Shown: in pieces, positions 1 through 6,881 of the stretch | How positions within the stretch are numbered: the first letter of the stretch is position 1 | Layout of the letters: every line of letters starts with the position of its first letter | From: CAWVVV01 sp964629165 | GTDB lineage: Bacteria > Verrucomicrobiota > Verrucomicrobiia > Opitutales > Oceanipulchritudinaceae | NCBI GenBank assembly: GCA_964629165.1 | Contig: CAZVQJ010000092.1 | Span: 1 to 10,692 of the forward strand | Reading direction: 5' to 3' | DNA length: 10,692 nt | The notes under the pieces: generated by a model | Told to the model about the DNA's origin: nothing | Databases searched by the model: none | What the model saw: only the letters and a program-made list of their open reading frames with translations | Position numbers and translations under genes: made by a program

Positions 1-1127
1 CGTACATCGAGGCGGGACGTATCGGTTTTCAGATCCTTCTACGCCCCAGTTTTGTCCTCGGTGGCCGCGGCATGTTCATTATCTACAATGAATCCGAAAT
101 GCGGCAGGTCCTGCGGGAGGTCTTCGACGTGGCGCCGGGCAAACCGGTTCTTCTCGATCAGTTCCTCGAAGATGCGATCGAACTCGATGTCGATGCGATC
201 AGTGACGGGGAAACCACCGTCATCGGCGGCATGCTTGAACATATTGAATTCGCCGGGGTGCACAGCGGGGATGCCGCGATGGTCATGCCGCCGCACAGCC
301 TGGGCCGTCGCGTCCTGGCCGAGGTGCGGGAGGCAACGAGCGCCCTTGCGAAAGCCCTCGGGGTGCGCGGGCTGATGAACATCCAGTTCGCGATCAAGGA
401 CAACGACCTCTACGTGCTCGAGGTCAATCCGCGGGCCAGTCGCACGGTTCCCTTTGTCTCGAAGGCGGTCGGTGTACCTCTCGCTAAATACGCCGCACTC
501 GTCATGGCGGGGAAGACGTTACAGGAGATTGGATTCACCGAGGAGGTCGTCTCGCCCTACTGGGCGGTGAAGGAAAGTGTCTTTCCCTTCGCACGCTTTC
601 CCGGTGCCCCGATCGCACTCACGCCTGAGATGCGATCCACCGGTGAGGTAATGGGTATCGACGATGACCTCGGGATCGCCTTTGCTAAATCGCAGTTTGC
701 GGCGGGACCTCCCTTGCCGACGGAGGGTGCCCTGTTTCTCTCCGTGAAGGACGCGGACAAGGAACTCGCGGTCGATATCGCCCGACGGTTTGTGGATCTG
801 GGATTCACCCTCGTTTCCACCGCGGGAACGGCGAGCATCCTCGAGAAACACAACGTGCCCGTGCGGCGTATTTACAAGTTGAACGAAGGGCGCCCGAACA
901 TCTCCGACCTCCTCAAGAATGGTGAGATTGCGCTCATCATCAACACGCCCAGTGGCATGTTGCCGCGTCAGGATGAGAATCGCATCCGGACGATCGCGGT
1001 AAAGTATCGGGTTCCGATCATCTCGACCCTCTCGGGAGCCCGGATGACGGTGGATGCCCTCAGTGCCATGAAGCGTCGCGAGATCACGGTGCGCCCGATC
1101 CAGGAGTTTCACGCCCGCCTGCGGTAA
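1..1127 (+). CDS. carB: Carbamoyl-phosphate synthase large subunit, 3' part (partial at left edge)
   Basis: This is the C-terminal third of CarB, which makes carbamoyl phosphate from bicarbonate, two ATP and glutamine-derived ammonia for pyrimidine and arginine synthesis. The reading frame is open from base 3 with no stop, so the start lies outside the window; about 374 residues are visible, against roughly 1070 in the full protein. The first visible residues carry the ATP-grasp motif RPSFVLGGRGM. LEVNPRASRTVPF follows, the metal/ATP-binding end of the second ATP-grasp (carbamate kinase) half. From about visible residue 238 to the end lies the MGS-like allosteric domain, with STAGTA, NEGRPNI and IINTPSG, the region that binds UMP, IMP and ornithine in E. 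coli. The stop is TAA at 1125. The next gene starts 81 bases downstream on the same strand, so cotranscription is possible. The family assignment is very secure. Confidence 0.97.
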   Translation, partial: YIEAGRIGFQILLRPSFVLGGRGMFIIYNESEMRQVLREVFDVAPGKPVLLDQFLEDAIELDVDAISDGETTVIGGMLEHIEFAGVHSGDAAMVMPPHSLGRRVLAEVREATSALAKALGVRGLMNIQFAIKDNDLYVLEVNPRASRTVPFVSKAVGVPLAKYAALVMAGKTLQEIGFTEEVVSPYWAVKESVFPFARFPGAPIALTPEMRSTGEVMGIDDDLGIAFAKSQFAAGPPLPTEGALFLSVKDADKELAVDIARRFVDLGFTLVSTAGTASILEKHNVPVRRIYKLNEGRPNISDLLKNGEIALIINTPSGMLPRQDENRIRTIAVKYRVPIISTLSGARMTVDALSAMKRREITVRPIQEFHARLR

Positions 1128-1208
1128 AGAGGCGACACAAGCCGAAGAAACGCCATTGACGCCGTTCTGTTTTCGACTGAGCCTTCGCCGTTTTTTACCC
1201 CATTCCTG

Positions 1209-1920
1209 ATGAAAGACGAGGAAAAGAAAGTCCTTACGCCGGCTGACGCCGCGACCCACCTGCGCCCCGGCAGTGACCTGCCGCCAGACGCGGACGTGGA
1301 GGAACGCTTCAACGAGTTCTGGAAGAAGTACGGCGTCTTCATCTTTGGGGCGATTGGTGCGATCGCGGTGGTGGTGCTGGTTTCCCAGGTTTTCAACCTG
1401 CTCCAGAAGCAGAGCGAAGCCGGGATGCAGGCCGCTTATCAGGAGGCGACGGCGTCGGATGCACGCATTGTCTTTGCCCAGGAAAACGCGAAACACCGGC
1501 TGGGCGGTCTGGCATACCTCGCGGCTGCCGATGCCGAGTTCGCGGAAGGCGCTTTCCTCCAGGCCGGGAGCCACTATGAAGCGGCTCTGGCGGGACTTTC
1601 CGACTCTCCTCTCGCCGGGCGCGCNNNNNNNNNNGATTTCCCGGTTGCGCCAAGGGGATGCGAGCGGCCTCGCCCTTCTTGAGGATCTCGCGAGGGACGC
1701 CTCCGTCCTTCAGGTGGTACGGGCGGAAGCCGCCTACCATCATGCGGTGGCAACGTGGGAACGTGGCGATCTGCAGGCAGCGGAACGGTCGCTCACACTG
1801 CTTGCCTCGTTTCAGGACGCGCCCGAATGGCAGCGTGCGGGAGACCGGCTCGCAGACGAGATTCCCGGCATCGATCTTCACGAAGGGCACACCCACGCGG
1901 GAGTTTTTCCGGGAGGATGA
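1209..1920 (+). CDS. Membrane-anchored TPR / YfgM-like protein, interrupted by an assembly gap
   Basis: This is a single-pass inner-membrane protein with a tetratricopeptide-like periplasmic part, resembling YfgM/TPR_21 proteins, which associate with the Sec translocon and periplasmic chaperones in E. coli. After a charged cytoplasmic N-terminus, residues 41-65 form a hydrophobic segment (YGVFIFGAIGAIAVVVLVSQ and on). Helical Ala-rich repeats follow (AYLAAADAEFAEGAFLQAGS, then AEAAYHHAVATWERGDLQAA). Ten N at 1625-1634 split the gene: upstream coding is in the frame of 1209, while downstream TPR-like coding is in the frame of 1636 and ends at the TGA at 1918. The halves join in frame only if the true gap is a multiple of three bases. 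The apparent frameshift is therefore most likely an assembly artefact rather than a pseudogene. The exact function is not shown; the YfgM link is by architecture. Confidence 0.75.
1625..1634. other. Assembly gap (10 N) inside a coding sequence
   Basis: Ten undetermined bases are present. Coding phase on the left puts codon starts at positions divisible by three; on the right codons start at 1636, one phase later. Continuity of the protein needs a real gap length of 0, 3, 6, 9, 12 and so on, not 10. Joining with zero bases would give GRA-ISRLRQGD, which is readable. A few extra residues would fit a normal TPR helix spacing better. Confidence 0.97.
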
Positions 1921-2005
1921 GCGTCGATCCCCGCGCACAGGTGCCGGATGAGGGCGCTTGCGGATTTGATCGCCACCGCAAGACGCGGCAGGTGATCTCG
2001 CTCTC

Positions 2006-2812
2006 ATGACATTCAACCGTAAGCTCGAGGCAGCCTGGCGTCGTTCAGGTTCGATGCTGTGTGTGGGGCTTGATCCGGACCTCGCACGGATGCCGGCGGT
2101 CCTTCGCAACGAGGCGCAGCCGCTCTTTGCCTTCAATCGGGCGATTATCGAAGCGACGGCTCCCTTCGCGTGTGCCTTCAAACCGCAGTTTGCCCATTAT
2201 GCGGCGGAAGATCGTCTGGACGAGCTGAAGGCGACCTTGGCTTTCCTCCGCGAACGGTTTCCCGAAAAGATTACGATTCTCGATGCGAAGCGGGGAGATA
2301 TCGGAAATACGGCGGTTCGCTATGCCCGGGAGGCGTTCGGGATCTACGGTGCCGATGCCGTGACCGTAAACCCGTACATGGGCGGAGATACAATCGCACC
2401 CTTCAGCGACGATCCGGCGCATGGCGTGTTTGTCCTCTGCCGGACATCGAACCCGGGTTCCGGGGAGTTCCAGAGCCTTTCGGTGAATGGGCAACCTCTC
2501 TTCGAAGTTGTTGCCCGCCGGGCGAACGAAGACTGGAACCGGAACAACAATCTCGGGCTCGTTGTCGGTGCCACCTATCCGAGCGAACTGCGCCGCGTGC
2601 GCGCCGTGGCGCCATCGTTGCCGCTCCTCGTTCCGGGGGTGGGTGCCCAGGGCGGAGATCTCGCAGCGGTCCTGCGCGAGGGGAGGGACGCGAGCGGATT
2701 CGGACTCTTGATCAATAGTTCACGGGACATCATCTACGCCGGAAAGGGAGACGATTTTGCCACCGCCGCGGCCGCTGCGGCGCGTGAACTGACTGCCGCG
2801 ATGGCACCGTGA
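2006..2812 (+). CDS. pyrF: Orotidine 5'-phosphate decarboxylase, group 2 type
   Basis: This enzyme converts OMP to UMP, the last step of de novo UMP synthesis, in the cytoplasm. The 268-residue length fits the longer group 2 family (TIGR02127 type) rather than the roughly 230-residue E. coli type. Visible motifs are GLDPD at 21-25 (substrate phosphate/ribose side), the catalytic DAKRGDIGNT at 93-102 with Lys95 and the surrounding Asp93 and Asp98, VNPYMGGD at 121-128, VPGVGAQGGD at 209-218, and SSR at 238-240 near the phosphate site. The start MTFNRKLEAAW is natural for the family; AGGTGA about ten bases upstream is a weak ribosome binding site. It lies 85 bases after the TPR-like gene and downstream of carB, so two UMP-pathway genes flank that membrane protein. 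Nothing appears broken. Confidence 0.96.
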   Translation: MTFNRKLEAAWRRSGSMLCVGLDPDLARMPAVLRNEAQPLFAFNRAIIEATAPFACAFKPQFAHYAAEDRLDELKATLAFLRERFPEKITILDAKRGDIGNTAVRYAREAFGIYGADAVTVNPYMGGDTIAPFSDDPAHGVFVLCRTSNPGSGEFQSLSVNGQPLFEVVARRANEDWNRNNNLGLVVGATYPSELRRVRAVAPSLPLLVPGVGAQGGDLAAVLREGRDASGFGLLINSSRDIIYAGKGDDFATAAAAAARELTAAMAP

Positions 2813-2873
2813 CGGGTCCCGGCCGATTGATGGTTGCATCGGCATTTACTGCCTTCCACGCTCGCCGCTACTG

Positions 2874-4379
2874 ATGACCACACCGATCGTTTTCAACAAC
2901 ACTGTCTTGCGCGATGGCCACCAGTCACTCGCCGCCACCCGGATGCGTACCGAGCAGATGCTGCCGGTGCTCGAGATGCTCGACGGCCTCGGCTTTGGCG
3001 CGCTCGAAACCTGGGGGGGCGCCACGATCGACTCCGGCCTGCGGTTTCTGGGCGAGTTCCCCTTCGATCGGTTGGATGCGATCAAAAAGGCGACGCCGAA
3101 GACCCCGCACATGATGCTCCTGCGCGGCCAGAACATCGTGCAGTATCAGCATTTTCCCGACGATGTGGTCAGTACCTTCATTCAATGTTCGGCGAAGCAC
3201 GGGATGGACATCTTCCGCATCTTCGACGCGCTCAACGATGTGCGGAACATTCGCACGGCGGTGAAGGCCGCCCGGGATGCAGGCAAGCATGCCCAGGGAG
3301 TGATCTGCTACACATCGAGTCCCGTGCACACGGTAGAGAAGTTTCTCGAGATGGGGATCGAACTGGAGGAAATCGGATGCCACTCGATCTGCCTCAAGGA
3401 CATGGCGGGCCTGATTCCTCCCTTCAAATGCCACCAGATCGTGAGTGGCCTGAAGAAGCGTGTGAAGATCCCCGTTGTCGTGCACACGCACGAGACCGCC
3501 GGACTGGGAGCGGCCACCTATTACGCGGCCATTGAAGCAGGGGCGGATGCGATCGACACCTCGATCACGCCTTTCGCGAACGGGACTGCCCAGCCTGATA
3601 CGGTGCGCATGCTGAGCATGCTGGAGGACCATCCGCGGTGCCCCGCATATGATCGGAAAACGCTGCAGGTCCTGCGGGAGCACTTCACGGGGGTGTACGC
3701 GGAACTGGCGTCATTCACGTCGCACACCAATGAAATCGTCGATTCCGATGCCCTCACCTATCAAGTGCCCGGAGGGATGCTCTCCAACTTTCGCAACCAG
3801 CTGAAGGAGCAGAAGATGGAGGACCGCTTCGACGACGTCTTCAAGGAGATCCCCGTCGTGCGCGAAGCCCTTGGCTGGATTCCACTCGTGACGCCGACCT
3901 CGCAGATCGTCGGGGTGCAGGCCATGCTCAATGTCAAGTTTGGCCGCTGGAAGAACTTCAGCCCGCAGGCGATGGATATCGCACTCGGCTATTATGGCAC
4001 GACGCCGGCGCCGGTTGACCCGAAGGTCCAACGCCTCGCGGCGGAAAAGTCCGGAAAGGAATCCATCACCTGCCGACCGGCCGACCTGAAGGAACCGGGG
4101 ATGGAAAAGCTTCGCGGCGAGCTGAGGGCGCAGGACCTGCCGACCGACGATGAACACTGCGTCATCCACGCGATGTTCCCGCAGGAACTCACCAAATATT
4201 ATGCCGCCCGGCGGACTGCCCCGTCGGCGACAGCCTCTTCGGTGGCGGCTCCGTCGGCGGCATCGACCCGTACCGCCCCGTCGGCCCCCGGCGCATCCTT
4301 CACCACCGGCAAGGGTCGCCACATACGCCTCACGATCAATGGAGCGGCGCATGAGGTACACGTGGAGGAGATCAGCTGA
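2874..4379 (+). CDS. Pyruvate/oxaloacetate carboxyltransferase without biotinyl domain (OadA/PycB-like)
   Basis: This is the carboxyltransferase subunit of the pyruvate carboxylase B / oxaloacetate decarboxylase alpha family, which moves a carboxyl group between oxaloacetate and a biotin carrier. The TIM-barrel carries LRDGHQS near the N-terminus (Asp14), ETWGGAT at 45-51, the carbamylated-lysine motif KDMAG (Lys175) and HTHETAG (His204, His206). Together these are the expected metal ligands and active-site lysine, each offset by three from the numbering I recall for Vibrio cholerae OadA. VTPTSQIVG marks the conserved C-terminal part of the catalytic unit. A Ser/Ala/Pro-rich linker follows at about 445-480. 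The protein then ends with RLTINGAAHEVHVEEIS, the strand pair that normally precedes the biotinyl domain. At 501 residues it lacks about 90 residues and has no AMKM biotin site; neither other forward frame supplies one after the stop. A separate carrier protein is therefore likely. Confidence 0.9.
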   Translation: MTTPIVFNNTVLRDGHQSLAATRMRTEQMLPVLEMLDGLGFGALETWGGATIDSGLRFLGEFPFDRLDAIKKATPKTPHMMLLRGQNIVQYQHFPDDVVSTFIQCSAKHGMDIFRIFDALNDVRNIRTAVKAARDAGKHAQGVICYTSSPVHTVEKFLEMGIELEEIGCHSICLKDMAGLIPPFKCHQIVSGLKKRVKIPVVVHTHETAGLGAATYYAAIEAGADAIDTSITPFANGTAQPDTVRMLSMLEDHPRCPAYDRKTLQVLREHFTGVYAELASFTSHTNEIVDSDALTYQVPGGMLSNFRNQLKEQKMEDRFDDVFKEIPVVREALGWIPLVTPTSQIVGVQAMLNVKFGRWKNFSPQAMDIALGYYGTTPAPVDPKVQRLAAEKSGKESITCRPADLKEPGMEKLRGELRAQDLPTDDEHCVIHAMFPQELTKYYAARRTAPSATASSVAAPSAASTRTAPSAPGASFTTGKGRHIRLTINGAAHEVHVEEIS

Positions 4380-4626
4380 AGATGCCGCAAAAGACATGCT
4401 GTTTCGCCGCGCCAGAGGGGCGACGGCAGGATTTCTTTCGACGGGTGGGAGAGGCGGGTTGACGGGCCGATGAGGAAGATCCCGGCGCACCCTTTTCAGC
4501 GGTTTCTTGCATTCCACGTATGAGCGTGCTAGCTACCCGATTTCTTACGGTGAAAAAGTGTGTCCGTTGTATCTGCCAGCCATGGCAGGAGGATGTCCGT
4601 TTTTCCCGCGCATCGATTATTATTTT
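4380..4626. other. Intergenic leader before the SDR-fusion gene, no gene recognised
   Basis: These 247 bases hold no recognisable gene. The frame of the next gene is open upstream to an ATG at 4507, but its first 40 residues (with CPLYLPAMAGGCPFFPRIDYYF) look non-homologous and precede a typical SDR N-terminus. An AGGAGG at 4587-4592 is too far from the ATG at 4627 to be its ribosome site, and the ATG that directly follows it opens an unlikely frame. The last 15 bases before the start are very AT-rich (ATTATTATTTT). No clear -35/-10 pair or terminator was found. Confidence 0.5.
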
Positions 4627-6321
4627 ATGGACATAGCTGTCGTTACCGGAGCGTCCTCCGGCCTCGGACTGGCGATTTCGCGCAAGCTGCTTTCGCTCGG
4701 CTTTCGTGTGTATGGTCTTGGTGGAAACTACAATGAATCACCGCTTCAGAACGTTGAGTTCCGGCCTATTCCCTGTGATCTGACCGATCCCGGCATGGTC
4801 GAACACAAGGCTCGGGAGATTCTCGGCAAGGAAGACGCGGTCTGCCTCCTGGTGAACAACGCCAAGCTCTTCTCTTCCGACGGGATGGGAGAAAGCGCGG
4901 GCGGAGATTTTGCGCGTTCGCTCAATGTGAATCTGCTCTGCCCGCTCATCCTCATTCGCTGTTTTCTGCCCGGGCTGAAGCGTGTGCAGGGCAAAGTGAT
5001 CACGATCAGCTCGGCAACTCCGGAAACTTCGCGGGGAGGTCCTGTCGGGGCCGCTGCGGCAGGTGGGTTGCGTTGGATGCACGAAGTGCTCTTCCAGGAG
5101 TTTCGTGACCACGGCGTCACCTTCAGCACAATCTCTCCGGAACCCAATCGCTGGCGACCGGCGGATGCCCCCATGGCCAACGGCGACCGGCCGCAAAGCG
5201 CGATCGATCCTCAGGTGGTTGCGGATGCCCTCGGGACGATCGTGCAGAACGACCGCGCAAACGTCATCACGGAGGTGGTGATCCGTCCGGAGCGGCTTGT
5301 CGAAAAGCCGATTCCGCCGATGCGTGAGGTGCCCTATCCAAAGCCGAAACCGATCCCCTACACGGTGCCGCGTGAATTGATTGAAGCGGAAGAACAGCTC
5401 GACCGCGAGGCCGAGGACGAAGAGCGTTCACAGGCGGACACCCACGAGCGCGAAGCTGCCCGTGCCGGCGAGCCTCCCCGCGAAGGGCCCAAGAAACGTC
5501 GCCGTCGTCGCCGTCGTCGCCGCGATGATGACGGGCCTGAGTCGGAAGCGCGTCCCACGACCGAGCCGTCGTCAACAGAACGTCCGGACGCTGAGCAGGC
5601 ACCGCGTGAGGAGCGGGAGGAGACCGCAAGGAGGCCCGATTCGCGCGGCCCGGAAGCGACCCGGAATGGAAGGGAGGATCGCCGCGCGGATGATCGACGA
5701 GGCGATCGCCGTGCAGCAACCGAGCGAGAGGATCGTCGGGACCCGGCACGGAAGGAACCAGCCGGACCTGATCGGCCGACGGAGGTGTCGACTGACGCCG
5801 CCGCGATGGCACCGGTAGCCGCCGGCTTCGGTAGCCGTCGGCGGAAAGGGCGCAAGCCTCGCCCGCCATCCCGCCAGGATCGCCCGGTAGAGACGGAGCG
5901 TCGTCCGGGCCCGATCGACGGCATCCCGGAACCAAAATCTTTCGCGGAACGAAGTGCCGCGGCCGCTGCCAAGGCGTCGGCAGGTTCTGTTGCTGGCGAG
6001 TCGAGAGTTTCACCCCAGGCAGACCCCGCTCCAGCGGATCAAAAGAAACCGGTTCAGCAGCCGGTGAAGGCTTCGCCGCCGCCAGCGAACAAGGAGGCCG
6101 CGCCGGCCAAGAAAGGGGCTCGAAAGACTCCCGGATCTTCCGCCAAGAAGGCGGTGAAAAAGACGGCGACGAAGAAAGCGGCCGTGAAAAAGACGGCGGT
6201 CAAGAAGGCCGTAAAGAAGGTGGCAAAAAAGGCGACAAAGCGAACGACGACGAAGAAGGTGGCTCAAAAAGCAGCTGCTGGAAGAGAAGCCAACCGCGTC
6301 GACTCTTCCGAGGGTGTATGA
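4627..6321 (+). CDS. SDR-like protein lacking the catalytic Tyr/Lys, fused to an Arg-rich and histone-H1-like tail
   Basis: This 564-residue protein has two parts. Residues 1-215 form a short-chain dehydrogenase-like Rossmann fold: VVTGASSGLG at 5-14 is the dinucleotide-binding loop, CDLTD an acidic strand end, and NNAK at 77-80 replaces the usual NNAG. Ser128 sits where the catalytic serine is expected, but thirteen residues on, where Tyr-x-x-x-Lys belongs, the sequence is Gly141-Ala-Ala-Ala-Ala145. Classical oxidoreductase catalysis is therefore unlikely. After a Pro-rich stretch near 235-255 comes a long disordered tail: acidic-basic mixed segments, KK plus nine consecutive Arg (291-299), an RR/ED-rich stretch around 340-380, and a Lys/Ala/Thr repeat from about 473 to 555 like histone H1, chlamydial Hc1/Hc2 or AlgP tails. 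The start at 4627 is chosen because it gives a canonical SDR N-terminus. The function is unknown; nucleic-acid binding by the tail is an inference. Confidence 0.85.
   Translation: MDIAVVTGASSGLGLAISRKLLSLGFRVYGLGGNYNESPLQNVEFRPIPCDLTDPGMVEHKAREILGKEDAVCLLVNNAKLFSSDGMGESAGGDFARSLNVNLLCPLILIRCFLPGLKRVQGKVITISSATPETSRGGPVGAAAAGGLRWMHEVLFQEFRDHGVTFSTISPEPNRWRPADAPMANGDRPQSAIDPQVVADALGTIVQNDRANVITEVVIRPERLVEKPIPPMREVPYPKPKPIPYTVPRELIEAEEQLDREAEDEERSQADTHEREAARAGEPPREGPKKRRRRRRRRRDDDGPESEARPTTEPSSTERPDAEQAPREEREETARRPDSRGPEATRNGREDRRADDRRGDRRAATEREDRRDPARKEPAGPDRPTEVSTDAAAMAPVAAGFGSRRRKGRKPRPPSRQDRPVETERRPGPIDGIPEPKSFAERSAAAAAKASAGSVAGESRVSPQADPAPADQKKPVQQPVKASPPPANKEAAPAKKGARKTPGSSAKKAVKKTATKKAAVKKTAVKKAVKKVAKKATKRTTTKKVAQKAAAGREANRVDSSEGV
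5491..5523 (+). repeat. Arginine codon run (KK then nine Arg)
   Basis: AAG AAA is followed by nine consecutive CGT/CGC codons, then Asp-Asp-Asp. This low-complexity run within the SDR-fusion tail could change length by replication slippage and resembles an RNA- or DNA-binding basic patch. Confidence 0.9.
6140..6275 (+). repeat. Lys/Ala tandem repeat encoding a histone-H1-like tail
   Basis: The coding sequence repeats variants of KKAVKKTA. At the DNA level the 15-mer GTGAAAAAGACGGCG occurs at 6154-6168 and again at 6184-6198, a 30-base (ten-residue) period. The unit then decays into shorter AAGAAGG-type variants. It lies inside the C-terminal tail of the SDR fusion. Confidence 0.8.
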
Positions 6322-6689
6322 ATCTCCACATTCTTGAGTTTCCTCTTTCGGTCCTGCGTCTCGAGCCCCACGAGGCGATTCCCGACTTCGTGTGGAAAAG
6401 TCCCTTTTATTCGATTACGCGCTCGGATTCGGAATTGTCCCTCTTCATCGCGTCGAGCGTTGTTCCGGAAGGGATCGCAGCGGTCGGCGGCTGGCGGGCC
6501 TTCCACGTCGCGGAGAGTCTCGACCTGAGTCTTTCCGGCATCGTTTCGAGCCTCACGATGCCCTTGGCAGCCAAGCAGATCAGTGTCTTTTCGATCTCCA
6601 CTCATGACACCGATTATCTGATTGTCCCGGCCGATCGGCTGGACGACGCCATGGATATCCTGAATCGCTCCGGCCATCATTTTCAGTAG
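6318..6689 (+). CDS. Small ACT-domain protein (ACT_7/CASTOR-type)
   Basis: This 123-residue cytoplasmic protein matches the stand-alone ACT_7 group of ligand-binding domains. It shows SPFYSITRSDSELSLF, a central GWRAFHVAESLDLSLSGIVS, and the hallmark ISVFSISTHDTDYLIVPADR. In this family such domains pair up and bind amino acids at the interface; eukaryotic CASTOR arginine sensors use related domains. No enzymatic domain is attached. Its ATG overlaps the stop of the upstream SDR-fusion gene as ATGA, so translation is probably coupled and the two may act together. AGGGTG a few bases upstream is a weak ribosome site. It is the last plus-strand gene before the hairpin at 6846. The domain is secure; the ligand is unknown. 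Confidence 0.88.
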   Translation: MNLHILEFPLSVLRLEPHEAIPDFVWKSPFYSITRSDSELSLFIASSVVPEGIAAVGGWRAFHVAESLDLSLSGIVSSLTMPLAAKQISVFSISTHDTDYLIVPADRLDDAMDILNRSGHHFQ

Positions 6690-6845
6690 GCGAAGGGAGT
6701 TAATTGGGAGCATTTTAGGCATTATGCCTTATTTGTTTGACGGATTTTCCCGTAGGTGCCTCCATCACCCCCGATTGATGTGCTACCGCTCCACTCTCTG
6801 TTTCAGCTAGCTTCAAAGAGTAGTTCAGCGGATTTTGTTCTCATG

Positions 6846-6873
6846 AAAGGCTACCCTGCGGGGTAGCCTTTTT
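6846..6873 (+). terminator. Rho-independent terminator between convergent genes
   Basis: AAAGGCTACCC (6846-6856), a four-base loop TGCG and GGGTAGCCTTT (6861-6871) form a perfect 11-bp stem, followed by two more T, so five T in all follow the GC-rich core. It lies 157 bases after the ACT-domain gene and 9 bases before the end of hrpB on the other strand. It probably ends plus-strand transcription and may also act on the minus strand, where the T tract is shorter. Confidence 0.85.
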
Positions 6874-6881
6874 GCTCTCTG

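Noticed and set aside
519..1574. Minus-strand open frame of 351 codons opposite carB and the TPR gene
   Set aside because: It crosses two well-supported plus-strand genes and their intergenic region. Its composition is Arg/Gly/His-rich without motifs, typical of a reverse-strand shadow in GC-rich DNA.
1393..2181. Minus-strand open frame of 262 codons spanning the N gap
   Set aside because: It runs through the gap and antisense to the TPR gene and pyrF, with no recognisable motif.
4380..4473. A detached biotinyl domain after the carboxyltransferase
   Set aside because: Both other forward frames were read and give no EAMKM-like motif or biotinyl strand pattern.
4507..4626. Upstream start giving a 40-residue N-terminal extension of the SDR fusion
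   Set aside because: The extension has no signal peptide or domain and precedes a canonical SDR start (MDIAVVTGASSGLG).
5267..6013. Minus-strand open frame of 248 codons opposite the SDR-fusion tail
   Set aside because: It is produced by the low-complexity GC-rich coding of the tail on the other strand and has no domain.
6709..6725. Short palindrome TAGGCATTATGCCTTA as an operator
   Set aside because: Only a six-base arm with a single central base, in AT-rich spacer after the ACT gene; no promoter nearby and no repeat elsewhere.
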